Notes under the pieces: generated by a model
Databases searched by the model: none
Told to the model about the DNA's origin: nothing
The model's input: only the letters and a program-made list of their open reading frames with translations
Position numbers and translations under genes: made by a program
Part shown: piece by piece, positions 25,515 to 34,638 of the stretch
Layout: each line of letters opens with the position of its first letter
Numbering within the stretch: the first letter of the stretch is position 1
Origin: UBA1351 sp965140555
Lineage (GTDB): Bacteria > Bacillota > Clostridia > Lachnospirales > Vallitaleaceae
Reading direction: 5' to 3'
Length of the DNA: 64,000 nt
Assembly (NCBI GenBank): GCA_965140555.1
Contig: OZ223259.1
Coordinates: 2,666,001 to 2,730,000 of the forward strand

Positions 25515-26489
25515 CATATAAAAAGCAGCTTACCCCGATCCGATATATATTTTGCGAAAAATATCCACACCGAAACGGAGGAAACTGCAGAATATGTATC
25601 GACTTTTTCCGGATTTATTCCAGATCTTTCGGAAACTAACATTCTTGAAAGAATTTATCGCCGTATGCTTTTAAAAGCTCGAGATCTTGGTCTCCTTGGA
25701 CTTGATCATGTTGCTATCGATGCTTCTAAGATTGATGCTTATGAACATTCAGTTCCCAAAAAGAAGATTTCTGAAAATAATCCGGAACACTCTCACTGGG
25801 GAGGTAAGCTTGACACGTATGGAAACTTCATCAAATGGTATGGTTGGAAGATGCATGCGTTGGTTGATACCAAAAGCGGCCTTCCCATCTGCTATATTAT
25901 TACACCAGCCAACATCTCAGATATGGATATTGCACAACCTTTAATCCAGAAGATAATGGATGACTACGATGAAACCATCAGGCCTAAACACTACATGATG
26001 GACGCCGGTTATGATGTACCACGTATTTATGAAAGTATCCATTCAGACTATAAGGCTCAAGCGGTTATTTCATTAAATTGGCGAACTACAAAAATTCCAC
26101 CAGAAGGTATTAACTGGGATGGACAGCTTGTTTGTCCGATGAATCATCCCTATACATATGGCGACAATGACAATGGAACCATTCGCTTACTTTGTCCGGC
26201 GGCGACAGGGAAATGTGAATGCATCATGGGCCATTCATGGTGTACAGCCTCTGAAAGTGGTTATGTTGGAAAAGTAAGAATCCAAGATGATCCAAGGTTC
26301 AATACCGTTCCCTTTCGTGGAACTGAGAAGTTCCAGAAACTCTATAATCAACGAACTTCTGTTGAAAGAACGTTTGGAGATTTAAAAGATAAGTATGGAT
26401 TAGACAATCTGTGTGTTTCGATAAGAAAGAGAGCAACAGTATTTAATGTAGCAACAAATCAAACTATTATGATTCATAGTGTTCATTGA
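25515..26489 (+). pseudogene. Truncated DDE transposase (IS1182-like)
   Basis: The open frame begins after a TGA at 25512-25514; the 274-codon ATG frame starts at 25665. Sequence includes HVAIDASKIDAYEHSVPKKK, the second catalytic block HYMMDAGYDVPRIY and the C-terminal SVERTFGDLKDKYGLDN glutamate region of DDE transposases, with an inserted cysteine-containing segment. The N-terminal HTH third is missing and the upstream 25330-25510 holds only decayed pieces. No terminal inverted repeats were found, so the IS appears inactive. Assignment to the IS1182 group rather than IS5 is by general resemblance. Confidence 0.75.
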
Positions 26490-26587
26490 TTGTTCATCAT
26501 TTGTTTATTAAATATCAATTTGTATTTGTTAAAATATTATAAATTAAATGAATATAATACTATATATAAAGATGAGGAGAGACGAGG

Positions 26588-28825
26588 GTGAAAAAAATAT
26601 TTATAGGATTTCTGGTATTTATTTTAACTATCCAACCTGTTTTTGCAAGAGAATATTTAGACGATGAGTATGATTATGAATGGAATGAAAGTAATTATAC
26701 GAATAAGAATGATGATTTCATGAAAGTGGCATATGGAAATGGAGTGATTGTAACAGTTGGGGAACATGGAACAATTTTATATTCTAGTAATGGTTCTGAT
26801 TGGGAAAAAAGCTTATTTACTCCGACAAGTAGTATAGTTGGTCTGAATTGGGATGGAAATAGATTCATTTTGGTAACAAACTTTAATGATATTTATATTT
26901 CTACCAATGGAGAGGATTGGGGAATAGCTTCTGGAAATTATTATGAGGTTCTGAAAAACCCATACATGTCTTATGGTCTTGGGGCTAGAGGGAATACTGA
27001 TTCAAATTATTATGTGGAACGTATTATATCAAATGGAAGTATAACCTTGGGAATTCCGGAAAGTCAAAGTAATCAGCCATTCTTGATTAGCTATGATCAA
27101 ATAGAGTGGAAGGCTACGGAAAACAAAATTACGGAATATACGGAAATAATTGATGCATTAATCATTGAAGACCAATTTTGTATTTATATACGTGATTTAA
27201 ATGATGATTGTCAAGTTTTTCAATTGAAATCACAAGATGGTGTTAGTTGGGAAAAAACTCTTGTATATGATGAAGATGGAGAACCATATGATGGTGTAAG
27301 CGATGGTCAATCAAGTAGATATACAAAATTTGCTAAAAATGTTGTATACGATGGATCTATATTTATGGCAGTTGGAATTAATAAATATAAAATTTCTTAT
27401 GATGGCATTAATTGGGCTCGAAATAATGGGTTGGATAGCCAGGATATAAATGATGTAGTTGTAGCTAAGGGTATAATTTATGGAGTGGGTAATAAAGGAT
27501 ATATTGCCACACCAAGTGAGGAGGCATTGAATTATGTTACAGAGTCAAGTTATCTCGCATACCAAGTGGTACAATGGGATTTATCCATGGATGATAGAGT
27601 GTATGATAATGTTTTCAATATAGGAAGTGACATATACATTGAAAATGATGGAGTTATAAAAAATATTAATGATAATGGTAATGGTAATCCCTCTAATGTT
27701 GAGGATTTATTTGTAAAAATAAGTTATAATGGACAATATTTAAAACAGGACTATAAATTAAAGTTAATTGATGAAAAAGTATCGGATTGGTACGAAAAAT
27801 TAGTTGTTATCAATTCAGATATGAAAGGTGCTGATTTTGTATTGACTGATAATGCAATTTATGCTCTTGTAAATGTTTCAGCGCGAAGGGAAGACAGTAT
27901 ATTAAAGTCAACAGATGGATATAACTTTGAACTTGTTTATGAAAATGAAGGAATAGAAAAAGATTATTATTATTCTGAAACAGGTGAAATTATTGCTAAA
28001 GGAACCAAATTGAATGAAACTATTGAAGAATTTACGGGAAATGCAACGACGCTCTTCTTTGTTGTTGAGAGAAATCAATATATCCAGGAAACAAAGTTAT
28101 ATTGGCTTGAAGAAAATAGCCAATTAGAAAGTTATAATTTTGGAGAAGATTCATTTGAGGGTCTTGCATTTAATAATGAGAATTTAGTTATCAGTGTGTG
28201 GAGGCATTGCTATACTTCTTATGACTTAGATGAATGGAAAAAAATAGATTATATGGATGAGACTGCCTTGAAAGCATTGATTTGGACAGGCGAATATTAT
28301 TTAGGGATTGATCCTTATCATGTTGGGAATTTAGGAACACTCTTTAGATCTTCAGATGGTATCAATTGGATTAGAGTAAATAAATTATCATTATATGATG
28401 ATATCAAAAAGCTGATTTGGACTGGTGAAAGTCTTGTCATGTGTAGTGAATCTAAGATCTACTACACTAATCCACTGGATATTATTAAGGTTAGTGTGAA
28501 TAATACTCCTGTAGTTTTTGATGTTGCTCCTATTGTTGTAGACAATAGGACATTGGTACCATTGAGAAAGATCATTGAAGCAGTAGAGGGAGAAATTTCT
28601 TGGAATGGAGAAACGAGTCAAATAACTTGTGAATATGATAATACAAAAATATCATTTAAGTTAGGGGAAAAAATTGCAGAAGTTAATGGTGAAGAAGTTG
28701 AACTAGATGTAGCTTCAACTGCAATAGACGGTAGAACATTGGTGCCACTAAGATTTATTATGGAGTCATTTGGTTTGAATGTTGAGTGGTATGGAGATAC
28801 AAAGCAAATTTCAATCTATAATTAA
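26588..28825 (+). CDS. Secreted stalk-domain protein with beta-propeller-like repeats
   Basis: 745 residues from GTG 26588 (GGAGAGACGAGG upstream). A signal peptide (about 1-20, FIGFLVFILTIQPVFA) is followed by repeated units of the form Y-SS-NG-DW (YSSNGSDWEK, ISTNGEDWG, ISYDGINWAR, SSDGINWIRV), as in sialidase/BNR-type propellers. The C-terminus (about 640-745) has two copper-amine-oxidase N-like stalk repeats (NRTLVPLRKI..., GRTLVPLRFIMESFGLNVEW). Clostridia use the stalk domain for cell-surface proteins. No catalytic site was recognised. A monocistronic surface protein is likely. Confidence 0.85.
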   Translation: MKKIFIGFLVFILTIQPVFAREYLDDEYDYEWNESNYTNKNDDFMKVAYGNGVIVTVGEHGTILYSSNGSDWEKSLFTPTSSIVGLNWDGNRFILVTNFNDIYISTNGEDWGIASGNYYEVLKNPYMSYGLGARGNTDSNYYVERIISNGSITLGIPESQSNQPFLISYDQIEWKATENKITEYTEIIDALIIEDQFCIYIRDLNDDCQVFQLKSQDGVSWEKTLVYDEDGEPYDGVSDGQSSRYTKFAKNVVYDGSIFMAVGINKYKISYDGINWARNNGLDSQDINDVVVAKGIIYGVGNKGYIATPSEEALNYVTESSYLAYQVVQWDLSMDDRVYDNVFNIGSDIYIENDGVIKNINDNGNGNPSNVEDLFVKISYNGQYLKQDYKLKLIDEKVSDWYEKLVVINSDMKGADFVLTDNAIYALVNVSARREDSILKSTDGYNFELVYENEGIEKDYYYSETGEIIAKGTKLNETIEEFTGNATTLFFVVERNQYIQETKLYWLEENSQLESYNFGEDSFEGLAFNNENLVISVWRHCYTSYDLDEWKKIDYMDETALKALIWTGEYYLGIDPYHVGNLGTLFRSSDGINWIRVNKLSLYDDIKKLIWTGESLVMCSESKIYYTNPLDIIKVSVNNTPVVFDVAPIVVDNRTLVPLRKIIEAVEGEISWNGETSQITCEYDNTKISFKLGEKIAEVNGEEVELDVASTAIDGRTLVPLRFIMESFGLNVEWYGDTKQISIYN

Positions 28826-28907
28826 ATTTATTTGCAATAGAGCTTTTTCATCAAAGAATAGTAAACTACAAAAGTAAAGGTTCACATACTGTGAAATATC
28901 TTTAGTG

Positions 28908-29157
28908 TTCTGATGATTATACCAAAAATCATACAACAATTTACAGTTCACTTCCAATATATAAAGGCGATGTAATCATTTTGCATAAAGGTTTATATGG
29001 ATGGATCACGGTACCGACACATGCTATGATTATTTCAAGATATGATACAACAAATAAAGATTTTAAATTGGCTGGGCATTCTAATGAAAGACAAGCATAT
29101 CCGTTATTAGATGCTATCAAGGATTATGGAGCGGTTGAATTTTTTGAAATCCCATGA
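28908..29157 (+). pseudogene. C-terminal fragment of an amidase-like domain protein
   Basis: One frame reads LPIYKGDVIILHKGLYGWITV, then THAMIISRYD and LAGHSNERQAYPLLDAI to a TGA at 29155-29157. GDxI...HAMIIS...AGHSNxRxxyPL is the pattern of the putative amidase domain (Amidase_6) of secreted Clostridia proteins. There is no start codon or signal peptide, so this is a remnant. Confidence 0.55.
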
Positions 29158-29205
29158 TTTGAGTAATAATGTATACAATTATATCTAATTGAAAATTTTA
29201 TTCAA

Positions 29206-29243
29206 GCCATAAACTTCAAAAATACTATTGAAGTTTATGGCTT
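29206..29243. terminator. Hairpin terminator
   Basis: GCCATAAACTTCAA pairs perfectly with TTGAAGTTTATGGC around AAATACTA, with T-rich flanks. It separates the amidase fragment from the next gene. Confidence 0.8.
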
Positions 29244-29286
29244 ATGAATGATTTATGATATAATTTACCTTATAGGAGGTGCTTTG

Positions 29287-29781
29287 TTGAAAAGAGTATA
29301 TTTTGTGAGAGTGATAATTGTAGTGTTGGTTTTATTAGTTATAGCAATCTACTATAGTATGTTGGGCACAAAAATTGATGCGTCAAAGATTGATGAATCT
29401 GATATATTATATTATCTTGAGGTTAAAACAGATGATATTGCTCCAGCTAATCCTGGAATACGATATGTTGCTTATAAAACTCTTGACATAATAAATGATA
29501 GAATCTATCTCTGGGTAGTGAAAGAAGATTTTATTCAAGAACAAAATGGACAGATTCTGACTGAAACGGTAGTAGCTTGTCCGGTAGTATTGATTATTGG
29601 AGAAAATGAAAATGGATTATTCGTTAAAAGTCATAATTATCCAGAAGATGGTAAAGATTATGGCTATAATTTGAAGCGGTATTTTCCTGAAAAAGTACGG
29701 GGAGAAATAAATGCGCTTAGCCCAGAAGATACATTGAATCTTAAAAATGAAATAATTGACAGAATAAGAGTAGGAAATTGA
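29287..29781 (+). CDS. Membrane-anchored hypothetical protein
   Basis: 164 residues from TTG 29287, chosen because AGGAGGTG (29274-29281) lies just upstream; an ATG at 29248 has none. One N-terminal helix (about 4-26, YFVRVIIVVLVLLVIAIYYS) is followed by an extracytoplasmic domain with no known motif. TATAAT at 29258-29263 fits a promoter. The family is not recognised. Confidence 0.65.
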   Translation: MKRVYFVRVIIVVLVLLVIAIYYSMLGTKIDASKIDESDILYYLEVKTDDIAPANPGIRYVAYKTLDIINDRIYLWVVKEDFIQEQNGQILTETVVACPVVLIIGENENGLFVKSHNYPEDGKDYGYNLKRYFPEKVRGEINALSPEDTLNLKNEIIDRIRVGN

Positions 29782-29849
29782 ATTACGATTTTATGTGTTG
29801 CAAATTTTTTCGGTTAATAATTAGTTGGATAGCTATTTTATAGCATAGT

Positions 29850-30025
29850 CAGAGGCAAGCTACCTAGAAGTTAAATTTTTCATTCTGAAAAGTGCTTCTA
29901 GTCCCTTGCTTCGCAAGAAAAATCAGAAGAGTTTGTTGCCAAAAATCATAAAAATGAATATATGAATTTAACAAAAGTCCTCTATTCGAAACATGAGAAG
30001 AGGACTTTTGTTATGCGTGGAAATC
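29850..30025 (+). repeat. Long direct repeat copy 2 (oriT-like), leading into a relaxase fragment
   Basis: Nearly identical to 23551-23726. The inverted repeat GGCAAGCTACCTAGAAG...CTTCTAGTCCCTTGC and the AAAGTCCTCT/AGAGGACTTT hairpin precede relaxase coding sequence, the usual place of oriT. A third, short piece (GGGCAAGCTACCTA) lies at about 32450-32463. Confidence 0.7.
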
Positions 30026-30828
30026 AAAATATTGGACAAAAGCTAATGGCAACATTTGATGGATTTCAGTGGGGAGTAGTAACCCATACAGACCGGAAAC
30101 ATATCCATAATCACATAGTTTTGAATTCAGTCAATTATAAGACCGGTCTTAAATGGCAACAGTCAAAGAAAGATCTTCAGCTACTGAAAGATAAATCTGA
30201 TCAGCTGTGTCGTGATTATGGTCTGTCGGTCATAGAAAAGGGCAAGGGTTGGAAGAGTTATGGCGAAAATAGAGCGAATTATTCCGATGTCATTTGGAAG
30301 AGACGCTTAGCTGAAACCGTTGCTGAATCCATTGGGAGAAGAAATACCAGCGAGGAGTTCATTCATTATCTCAAGGATGAAGGTATTGAAGTTAATTTTC
30401 TTTCAAACAGTATGATAGTTCTCAAGCAGCGGGTGAAGTTGTTATACTCAGCTTTAGCAATAGTAAAGATATTATTATTGTTACACAAGGAAGCACCAAA
30501 GGTTGTCCAGATTCAGTTTACCAATATTTATTCATTTGACAATAAATATGAAATATCTGACAGCGGAAAATCAACGTTTACCAGCACTTTGACGGCAAGA
30601 AATGTCGATGAAGTAGCAATAAGTTGTTACTTACAACAATATTCCAATGGAAAGTGGAGAACACTAAAAAACTGGTCAGGGGAATACAACGGTGTAGCAT
30701 ATGTTCTTTCGAAAAGTTGGTATGTAGCCAGTGGATACTCATACAGGCTGAAATCCTATGTTTATGTGTACAAAGATGGGGCAATGATTGAAAGTGACAG
30801 CTATACCAGCAGCAATATTTTTTATTAG
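29962..30828 (+). pseudogene. Chimeric ORF: MOB relaxase fragment fused to a secreted-protein tail
   Basis: A 288-codon frame. The first 20 codons come from the repeat hairpin and are not relaxase. From about residue 22 to 155 it is a MobA/VirD2-type relaxase piece: VVTHTDRKHIHNHIVLNSV carries the metal-binding H-x-H-x-H-like cluster, then LCRDYGLSVIEKGKG. The N-terminal catalytic tyrosine part is absent. From about residue 155 the frame passes into a different protein, a tail like that of DUF6147-type secreted proteins (STFTSTLTARNVDEVAIS..., SGYSYRLKSYVYVYKDGAM). It is a deletion fusion and not expected to be functional. Confidence 0.7.
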
Positions 30829-30892
30829 CGAAGTTTGTTTGTTAGATTTGTAAAATACTAATATAGTTGACAAGATAAAAGGAGAATGTATA

Positions 30893-31984
30893 ATGAGAAA
30901 TACTAAAAGAATAATTGCAATTTTACTAATGTTTTCGCTGGTTTTTGCTTTGAAATTTAATGTGTATGCAAAAAGCTATGCAGAAGATGTAATGGATTAT
31001 GATGAATTAGATGTATATGCGGAATCAAGTATTACCGGTTATTTAGCCTCAAATGCTATGGATGCTGAAAGTGTTTCGATTTCACAGCGTTATCCAATAT
31101 ATAGTATTGATTATAATGAAGTAATTAGCTATATGTATTTTGTGTTTTCAGAAAAAGAAACAATTGGTCGACTAACAGTTACATATGATGATAAAACTTA
31201 TCATTCTAGTTTCACTACAGCTTCTATAAATAACTTTGTAATTGGTGAATCATACAAGTTATATGTTTTAGGAGAGAACTTATTTGTCAGACGGAACGAT
31301 ATTGATATTTGTATCGCTGGGCCACAAAAAGACACTTCTAAGTTTACATCCATTAAGGCTAATAGTTTATTATCAAAGCAGCAAACAATAGAAGTTCCGG
31401 TAGAATATACTGAATTAAAAATGAAAGAAGCAATTGATGATAGTGAAGAAATGATTGTTCAGCGTAGTGCACCTACTTATTATTATCTTAGCTGTCCATA
31501 TGTGGCAAATGATATTGTAGATGGTGTTGGTCTTTGTTGGGCAGCATGTGTTGCTTCTCGAGTTAATTACCATGATAATTCATCACTTAGTGCCAAAGAT
31601 GTTTATGATGCATGTGACGACGATGGAGATAGTAGACCTTCTGGAACTCCAAAGGGGAATACAACATGGATAAAATATGCATATAGTTTATATGATATAA
31701 ATGTAACGAAAGTGTCTAGTGGGAAAACATTTGGTCAAATCTGTTATCTTTTAGATGCAGACAAACCAATTTATTGTAGTTTTGAGAGAGGAGTGGACTC
31801 TCATGGTGTTTTATTAGTTGGCGTATATCAAAGTGGGTCTACTGATATATATATGTTTAGAGATCCAAATGAAACGGGCATTGTATCAATATCAGTTTCT
31901 TCAGATGCTTTGAATGATTCTACTAAAGTCGCCTATACAAATAGCTATCATACCTATAGTGATCGGATCAGGAGTATATATTAG
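30893..31984 (+). CDS. Secreted papain-like (C39-type) cysteine protease
   Basis: 363 residues with a signal peptide (about 1-25, IIAILLMFSLVFALKFNVYA), a propeptide-like region of about 170 residues and a C-terminal papain-fold domain. The catalytic cysteine is in GVGLCWAACVASRVNY (near 218) and the histidine in SHGVLLVGVYQ (near 306), followed by FRDPNE. This is the arrangement of secreted papain-like/C39-like peptidases of Clostridia. It may process secreted proteins or act on competitors; targets are unknown. AAAAGGAGAATG precedes the ATG at 30893. The next gene starts 13 bases downstream, probably one operon. Confidence 0.82.
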   Translation: MRNTKRIIAILLMFSLVFALKFNVYAKSYAEDVMDYDELDVYAESSITGYLASNAMDAESVSISQRYPIYSIDYNEVISYMYFVFSEKETIGRLTVTYDDKTYHSSFTTASINNFVIGESYKLYVLGENLFVRRNDIDICIAGPQKDTSKFTSIKANSLLSKQQTIEVPVEYTELKMKEAIDDSEEMIVQRSAPTYYYLSCPYVANDIVDGVGLCWAACVASRVNYHDNSSLSAKDVYDACDDDGDSRPSGTPKGNTTWIKYAYSLYDINVTKVSSGKTFGQICYLLDADKPIYCSFERGVDSHGVLLVGVYQSGSTDIYMFRDPNETGIVSISVSSDALNDSTKVAYTNSYHTYSDRIRSIY

Positions 31985-31997
31985 ATGGAGGTAAGTG

Positions 31998-32429
31998 TTG
32001 AAAAAAATAGTTTTATTGCTATGTTCGTGTACAATGAATAATGATGGTAATCAAAAAGACTATGATAGTGAGCAAGATATTAAAAATACAGGCATCGTAG
32101 AAAATGAGCCTGTAGATGGTGAGCATCTTGAAGCAATTTTTTACAATGGACAATGTTATTACGGCTTACCTTTTGGTGATACGATGCGAGAAGAAGATAA
32201 ACCTGATGACTTTGAATACATTGGGACAATTACTTCAATCAGTGATTTTTTAGTTTCACCATCACAAGAGTTGGAATCATCTTTAGGTAGTGTTGGTGAT
32301 GAGATGTATCATTTTGTAGATGATGAAGGATATCATTATTTCTACTCGCCTATAAAAGATGAAGTACATTATCGATGTATTAGTAAGGCTACAACAGACA
32401 AACTGGATTATTATGATCAGGACAATTAG
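31998..32429 (+). CDS. Small lipoprotein-like hypothetical protein
   Basis: 143 residues from TTG 31998, six bases after GGAGG; GTG 31995 is the alternative. The N-terminus LKKIVLLLCSC looks like a shortened lipoprotein signal with a cysteine box, followed by an acidic domain. The signal is shorter than normal, so secretion may be impaired. It is probably co-transcribed with the protease and could be an immunity or accessory protein. No family is recognised. Confidence 0.6.
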   Translation: MKKIVLLLCSCTMNNDGNQKDYDSEQDIKNTGIVENEPVDGEHLEAIFYNGQCYYGLPFGDTMREEDKPDDFEYIGTITSISDFLVSPSQELESSLGSVGDEMYHFVDDEGYHYFYSPIKDEVHYRCISKATTDKLDYYDQDN

Positions 32430-32639
32430 ATGATTAAACTGACCACGGTGAGGGCAAGCTACCTAATTATTTCACATTATTCAGGGGATGAAACCCTAGA
32501 AATAATCAATGATTCACGCCATCAATCGTGAGATGTCAAAATCTGCAACTCATAAAACAGATGAAAAGCCGTTCCATAAAGGTTATAATGATAACAGCAA
32601 TATTTACAGTTGCTGTTATTGTTGCCCCCAAGGATTTAT

Positions 32640-32960
32640 ATGCAATTAAAATATAGAAATTTACAACAAGACTACGCAACGGCAGTTAATTGTAGGTTAT
32701 CAAGAGACGACGGGACGGATAGCGAGAGTAACAGTAATCAGACACAAAAGCAAATGTTAAGGAGATATTCCAGTGAGCAAGGCTTTCAAATCTATGATGA
32801 ATATGCAGAGGCTGGTTACGGTGGTACAACTAAAACGCCAGAACCCTTGATTTTACTAGAGTTTAAGTGCTTTTATGAGTTGTTCAGTTTCAGTGAAAAT
32901 ATCGAAAATTGCCACCAAAAAGACCTAAAAAGTAGTATCAGAATCAAAGCCGTTATATGA
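32640..32960 (+). pseudogene. Truncated serine recombinase (third recombinase)
   Basis: From ATG 32640 the frame reads YRNLQQDYATAVNCRLSRDD, then SESNSNQTQKQMLRRYSSEQGF and AEAGYGGTTKTPEPL. This is the N-terminus of a TnpX/Tn4451-type large serine recombinase, with the CRLSRDDG nucleophile region. After about 70 residues the similarity ends and unrelated codons follow to 32960. The resolvase domain is incomplete, so it is inactive. It may be the former integrase of the outer layer. Confidence 0.82.
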
Positions 32961-33026
32961 CATGGTACGTGGGAACACGTCTATTGGTATTCGGTTTTGA
33001 GGGTGAAAATTGGAAATTCAGATAGT

Positions 33027-33062
33027 AAAAAACCCTAGATTCATTTAGTATCTAGGGTTTTT
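33027..33062. terminator. Bidirectional terminator
   Basis: AAAACCCTAGAT pairs with ATCTAGGGTTTT around TCATTTAGT, with A and T runs on the outer sides. Confidence 0.85.
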
Positions 33063-33255
33063 AGTGTTTGAAATTAGTATGCACTACTCATATTCCGCTG
33101 AATATATTACATCATTCCCAGAATTAAAATTTAAGTCTTTTTAACAATCGCAAACACCACGAATACAGACGTTTCCAGGAACTCGGGTTACAGATTATTG
33201 ATTGCTTACTCTTTGTGTTTCCACATACCAAAAAGTCCCCGAACCAATTTTTAAC

Positions 33256-33573
33256 CTATATATTTTTTTCGAGATATTTAACAACCTCATCTACAAGAAA
33301 ACCGTTTTCTATAGTTGCTTCCTCTACCTCTACTATTTTTCTCTTCATATAATAATTAATTTTTGAAAACGGGTCATTATCAACATACTCTTTTGCTTTT
33401 TCTTGAGACGGTGCATCGATAATCATTAACGCCGTTCCATCTGTACAAGGCCCACAAAACGGTAATACTCCAAGCTCTTTAAGACTTTTTAAGTATGCAG
33501 CATGTTGAGTAACAAGCTCTTTCGTTATCAGCTCTCTCTGTTTATCTGAAAGGTGTACAATAAATTTTTTCAT
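33256..33573 (-). CDS. YciI-like protein
   Basis: 105 residues from ATG 33573, the one nine bases from GGAG; an ATG two codons upstream is too close. It starts MKKFIVHLSDKQRELITKEL and has the YciI ferredoxin-like fold pattern (TQHAAYLKSLKELGVLPFCGPCTDGTALMIIDAPSQEKAKEYVDNDPFSK). The H-A-x-Y-L and DPF motifs mark the family, small proteins with a proposed but poorly known enzymatic role. It is ten-odd bases downstream of marR and surely co-transcribed, thus under its control. Confidence 0.85.
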   Translation of the reverse strand: MKKFIVHLSDKQRELITKELVTQHAAYLKSLKELGVLPFCGPCTDGTALMIIDAPSQEKAKEYVDNDPFSKINYYMKRKIVEVEEATIENGFLVDEVVKYLEKNI

Positions 33574-33588
33574 AGTCATCAGCTCCTT

Positions 33589-34011
33589 TTATAAATTATT
33601 ATTTAAAGACTGAATCGAACTTTTTATCTCATCCAGTTTCCCGCTGAGTAAATCATTCAGTTCTTTGTCTGCATTTTGCAGGCTTGATAATGCATGATCT
33701 AAAACTTTCGTTCCTTTCGGAGTGAGATGAACCTCCATTGATCTCCTTTCTTTTCCTACTAAACGTTCAATAAAACCATCTCTTTCCATTCTTCCTAACA
33801 GAGTACTCACAGTAGCCCGCTCAAGCTCTATTTTTTCTGCTATCAGAGACAAACTGGAAGGTCCGAATTCTTTTATTACCTCCATTACATAAACATAAGA
33901 GGTACTAAGACCATACTCATCCAAATGTCTCTCATACCATTTTTGAACCTTTTTACGGGCCAAACTTAATTGAAACGCCAAACAGTTTATAGTTATATTA
34001 TTTTCTTTCAT
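33589..34011 (-). CDS. MarR-family transcriptional regulator
   Basis: 140 residues with a MarR winged HTH: LSTSYVYVMEVIKEFGPSSLSLIAEKIELERATVSTLLGRMERDGFIERLVGKERRSMEVHLTPKG. Helices at both ends make the dimer interface. Such repressors release DNA on binding phenolic or oxidising compounds. Two adjoining perfect palindromes cover its promoter, so it is autoregulated. The -10 hexamer ends seven bases before the ATG, so the mRNA is probably leaderless. Confidence 0.92.
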   Translation of the reverse strand: MKENNITINCLAFQLSLARKKVQKWYERHLDEYGLSTSYVYVMEVIKEFGPSSLSLIAEKIELERATVSTLLGRMERDGFIERLVGKERRSMEVHLTPKGTKVLDHALSSLQNADKELNDLLSGKLDEIKSSIQSLNNNL

Positions 34012-34012
34012 A

Positions 34013-34046
34013 TTAGTATACTAACAGTTAGCATGCTAACTGTCAA
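34013..34046 (-). promoter_or_regulatory. marR promoter with two tandem palindromic operators
   Basis: On the minus strand TTGACA (34046-34041), a 17-bp spacer and TAGTAT (34023-34018). CAGTTAGCATGCTAACTG (34025-34042, perfect 18-bp palindrome) fills the spacer and TTAGTATACTAA (34013-34024, perfect 12-bp palindrome) covers the -10. Both share the TTAG/CTAA half site. Confidence 0.8.
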
Positions 34047-34097
34047 GAGAAAATTTATTTAATAATTAGATTAACCTCATATTGCACTTATCATCCG

Positions 34098-34145
34098 ATA
34101 CACGTAGAGTGTGTTTTGAGCATGGTTAAGAAATCGGTAAGTTGA
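34098..34145 (+). pseudogene. Third RlmD-type C-terminal remnant (old attachment site)
   Basis: The frame reads I-H-V-E-C-V-L-S-M-V-K-K-S-V-S-stop (TGA 34143-34145). HVECVLSM fits the RlmD C-terminus, and no methyltransferase precedes it. It is followed by GTTGAC...AAATATTGTGAAAA, similar to the left part of layer B (20244-20270). It marks the outer end of the recombinase-bearing region, or the start of another lost element. Confidence 0.7.
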
Positions 34146-34171
34146 CATGATGTAAATATTGTGAAAAAGTA

Positions 34172-34216
34172 AAAAGTCGTGTGATTTAAAATTCTAAGTT
34201 AAATTACACGGCTTTT
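34172..34216 (+). terminator. Hairpin after the third RlmD remnant
   Basis: An 18-bp stem with two G-U pairs (34172-34189 with 34199-34216, core GTCGTGTGATTTAA/TTAAATTACACGGC), followed by CTTGG. It probably derives from the terminator of an earlier rlmD 3' end. Confidence 0.6.
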
Positions 34217-34295
34217 CTTGGATTTTAATGTTTTTTCGTGTAATATAAAATTATATTTTAAATTACGCGATTATTAGTTTTAGAGGTATTCGTTT

Positions 34296-34600
34296 ATGTT
34301 TATAAAAAGAGCACTTGAAAAGATTGTACAGTAAGTTTCAAATACATATCTCGTTCTTCTCGTTACGGGTCCAATGCAAATTGGAAAAACAACACTGCTA
34401 GAGCATGTTGCTGATAAAGAGAGAATATATGTAAGTCTTGATGATCCGGTGGCAAGGAGTCTTGCGATAGAAGAACCATTACTTTTTTACAACGTTATGA
34501 ACCACTGGTTATTATTGACAAAATGCAGTATGCACCAGAATTATTACCCTATATAAAACTGCATGTAGATAGAAATAAAAAAATGGGCGGTTCCTGTATG
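34296..34600 (+). pseudogene. AAA ATPase (DUF4143-type) fragment
   Basis: MFIKRALEKIVQ is cut by a TAA, then VLLVTGPMQIGKTTLLEHVADKERIYVSLDDPVARSLA continues in another frame with an intact P-loop, followed by a frameshifted YEPLVIIDKMQYAPELLPYIKLHVDRNKK. Several lesions show an old remnant. It is the second decayed ATPase of this class in the region, from a different subfamily than 23908-25106. Confidence 0.75.
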
Positions 34601-34638
34601 GCTTATATAATAACTGCATGTGCACTCGACACCCTTGC

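Noticed and set aside
32430..32640. A third full oriT repeat
   Set aside because: Only about 14 bases match the other two copies; it is too short to annotate as a copy, though noted as a fragment.
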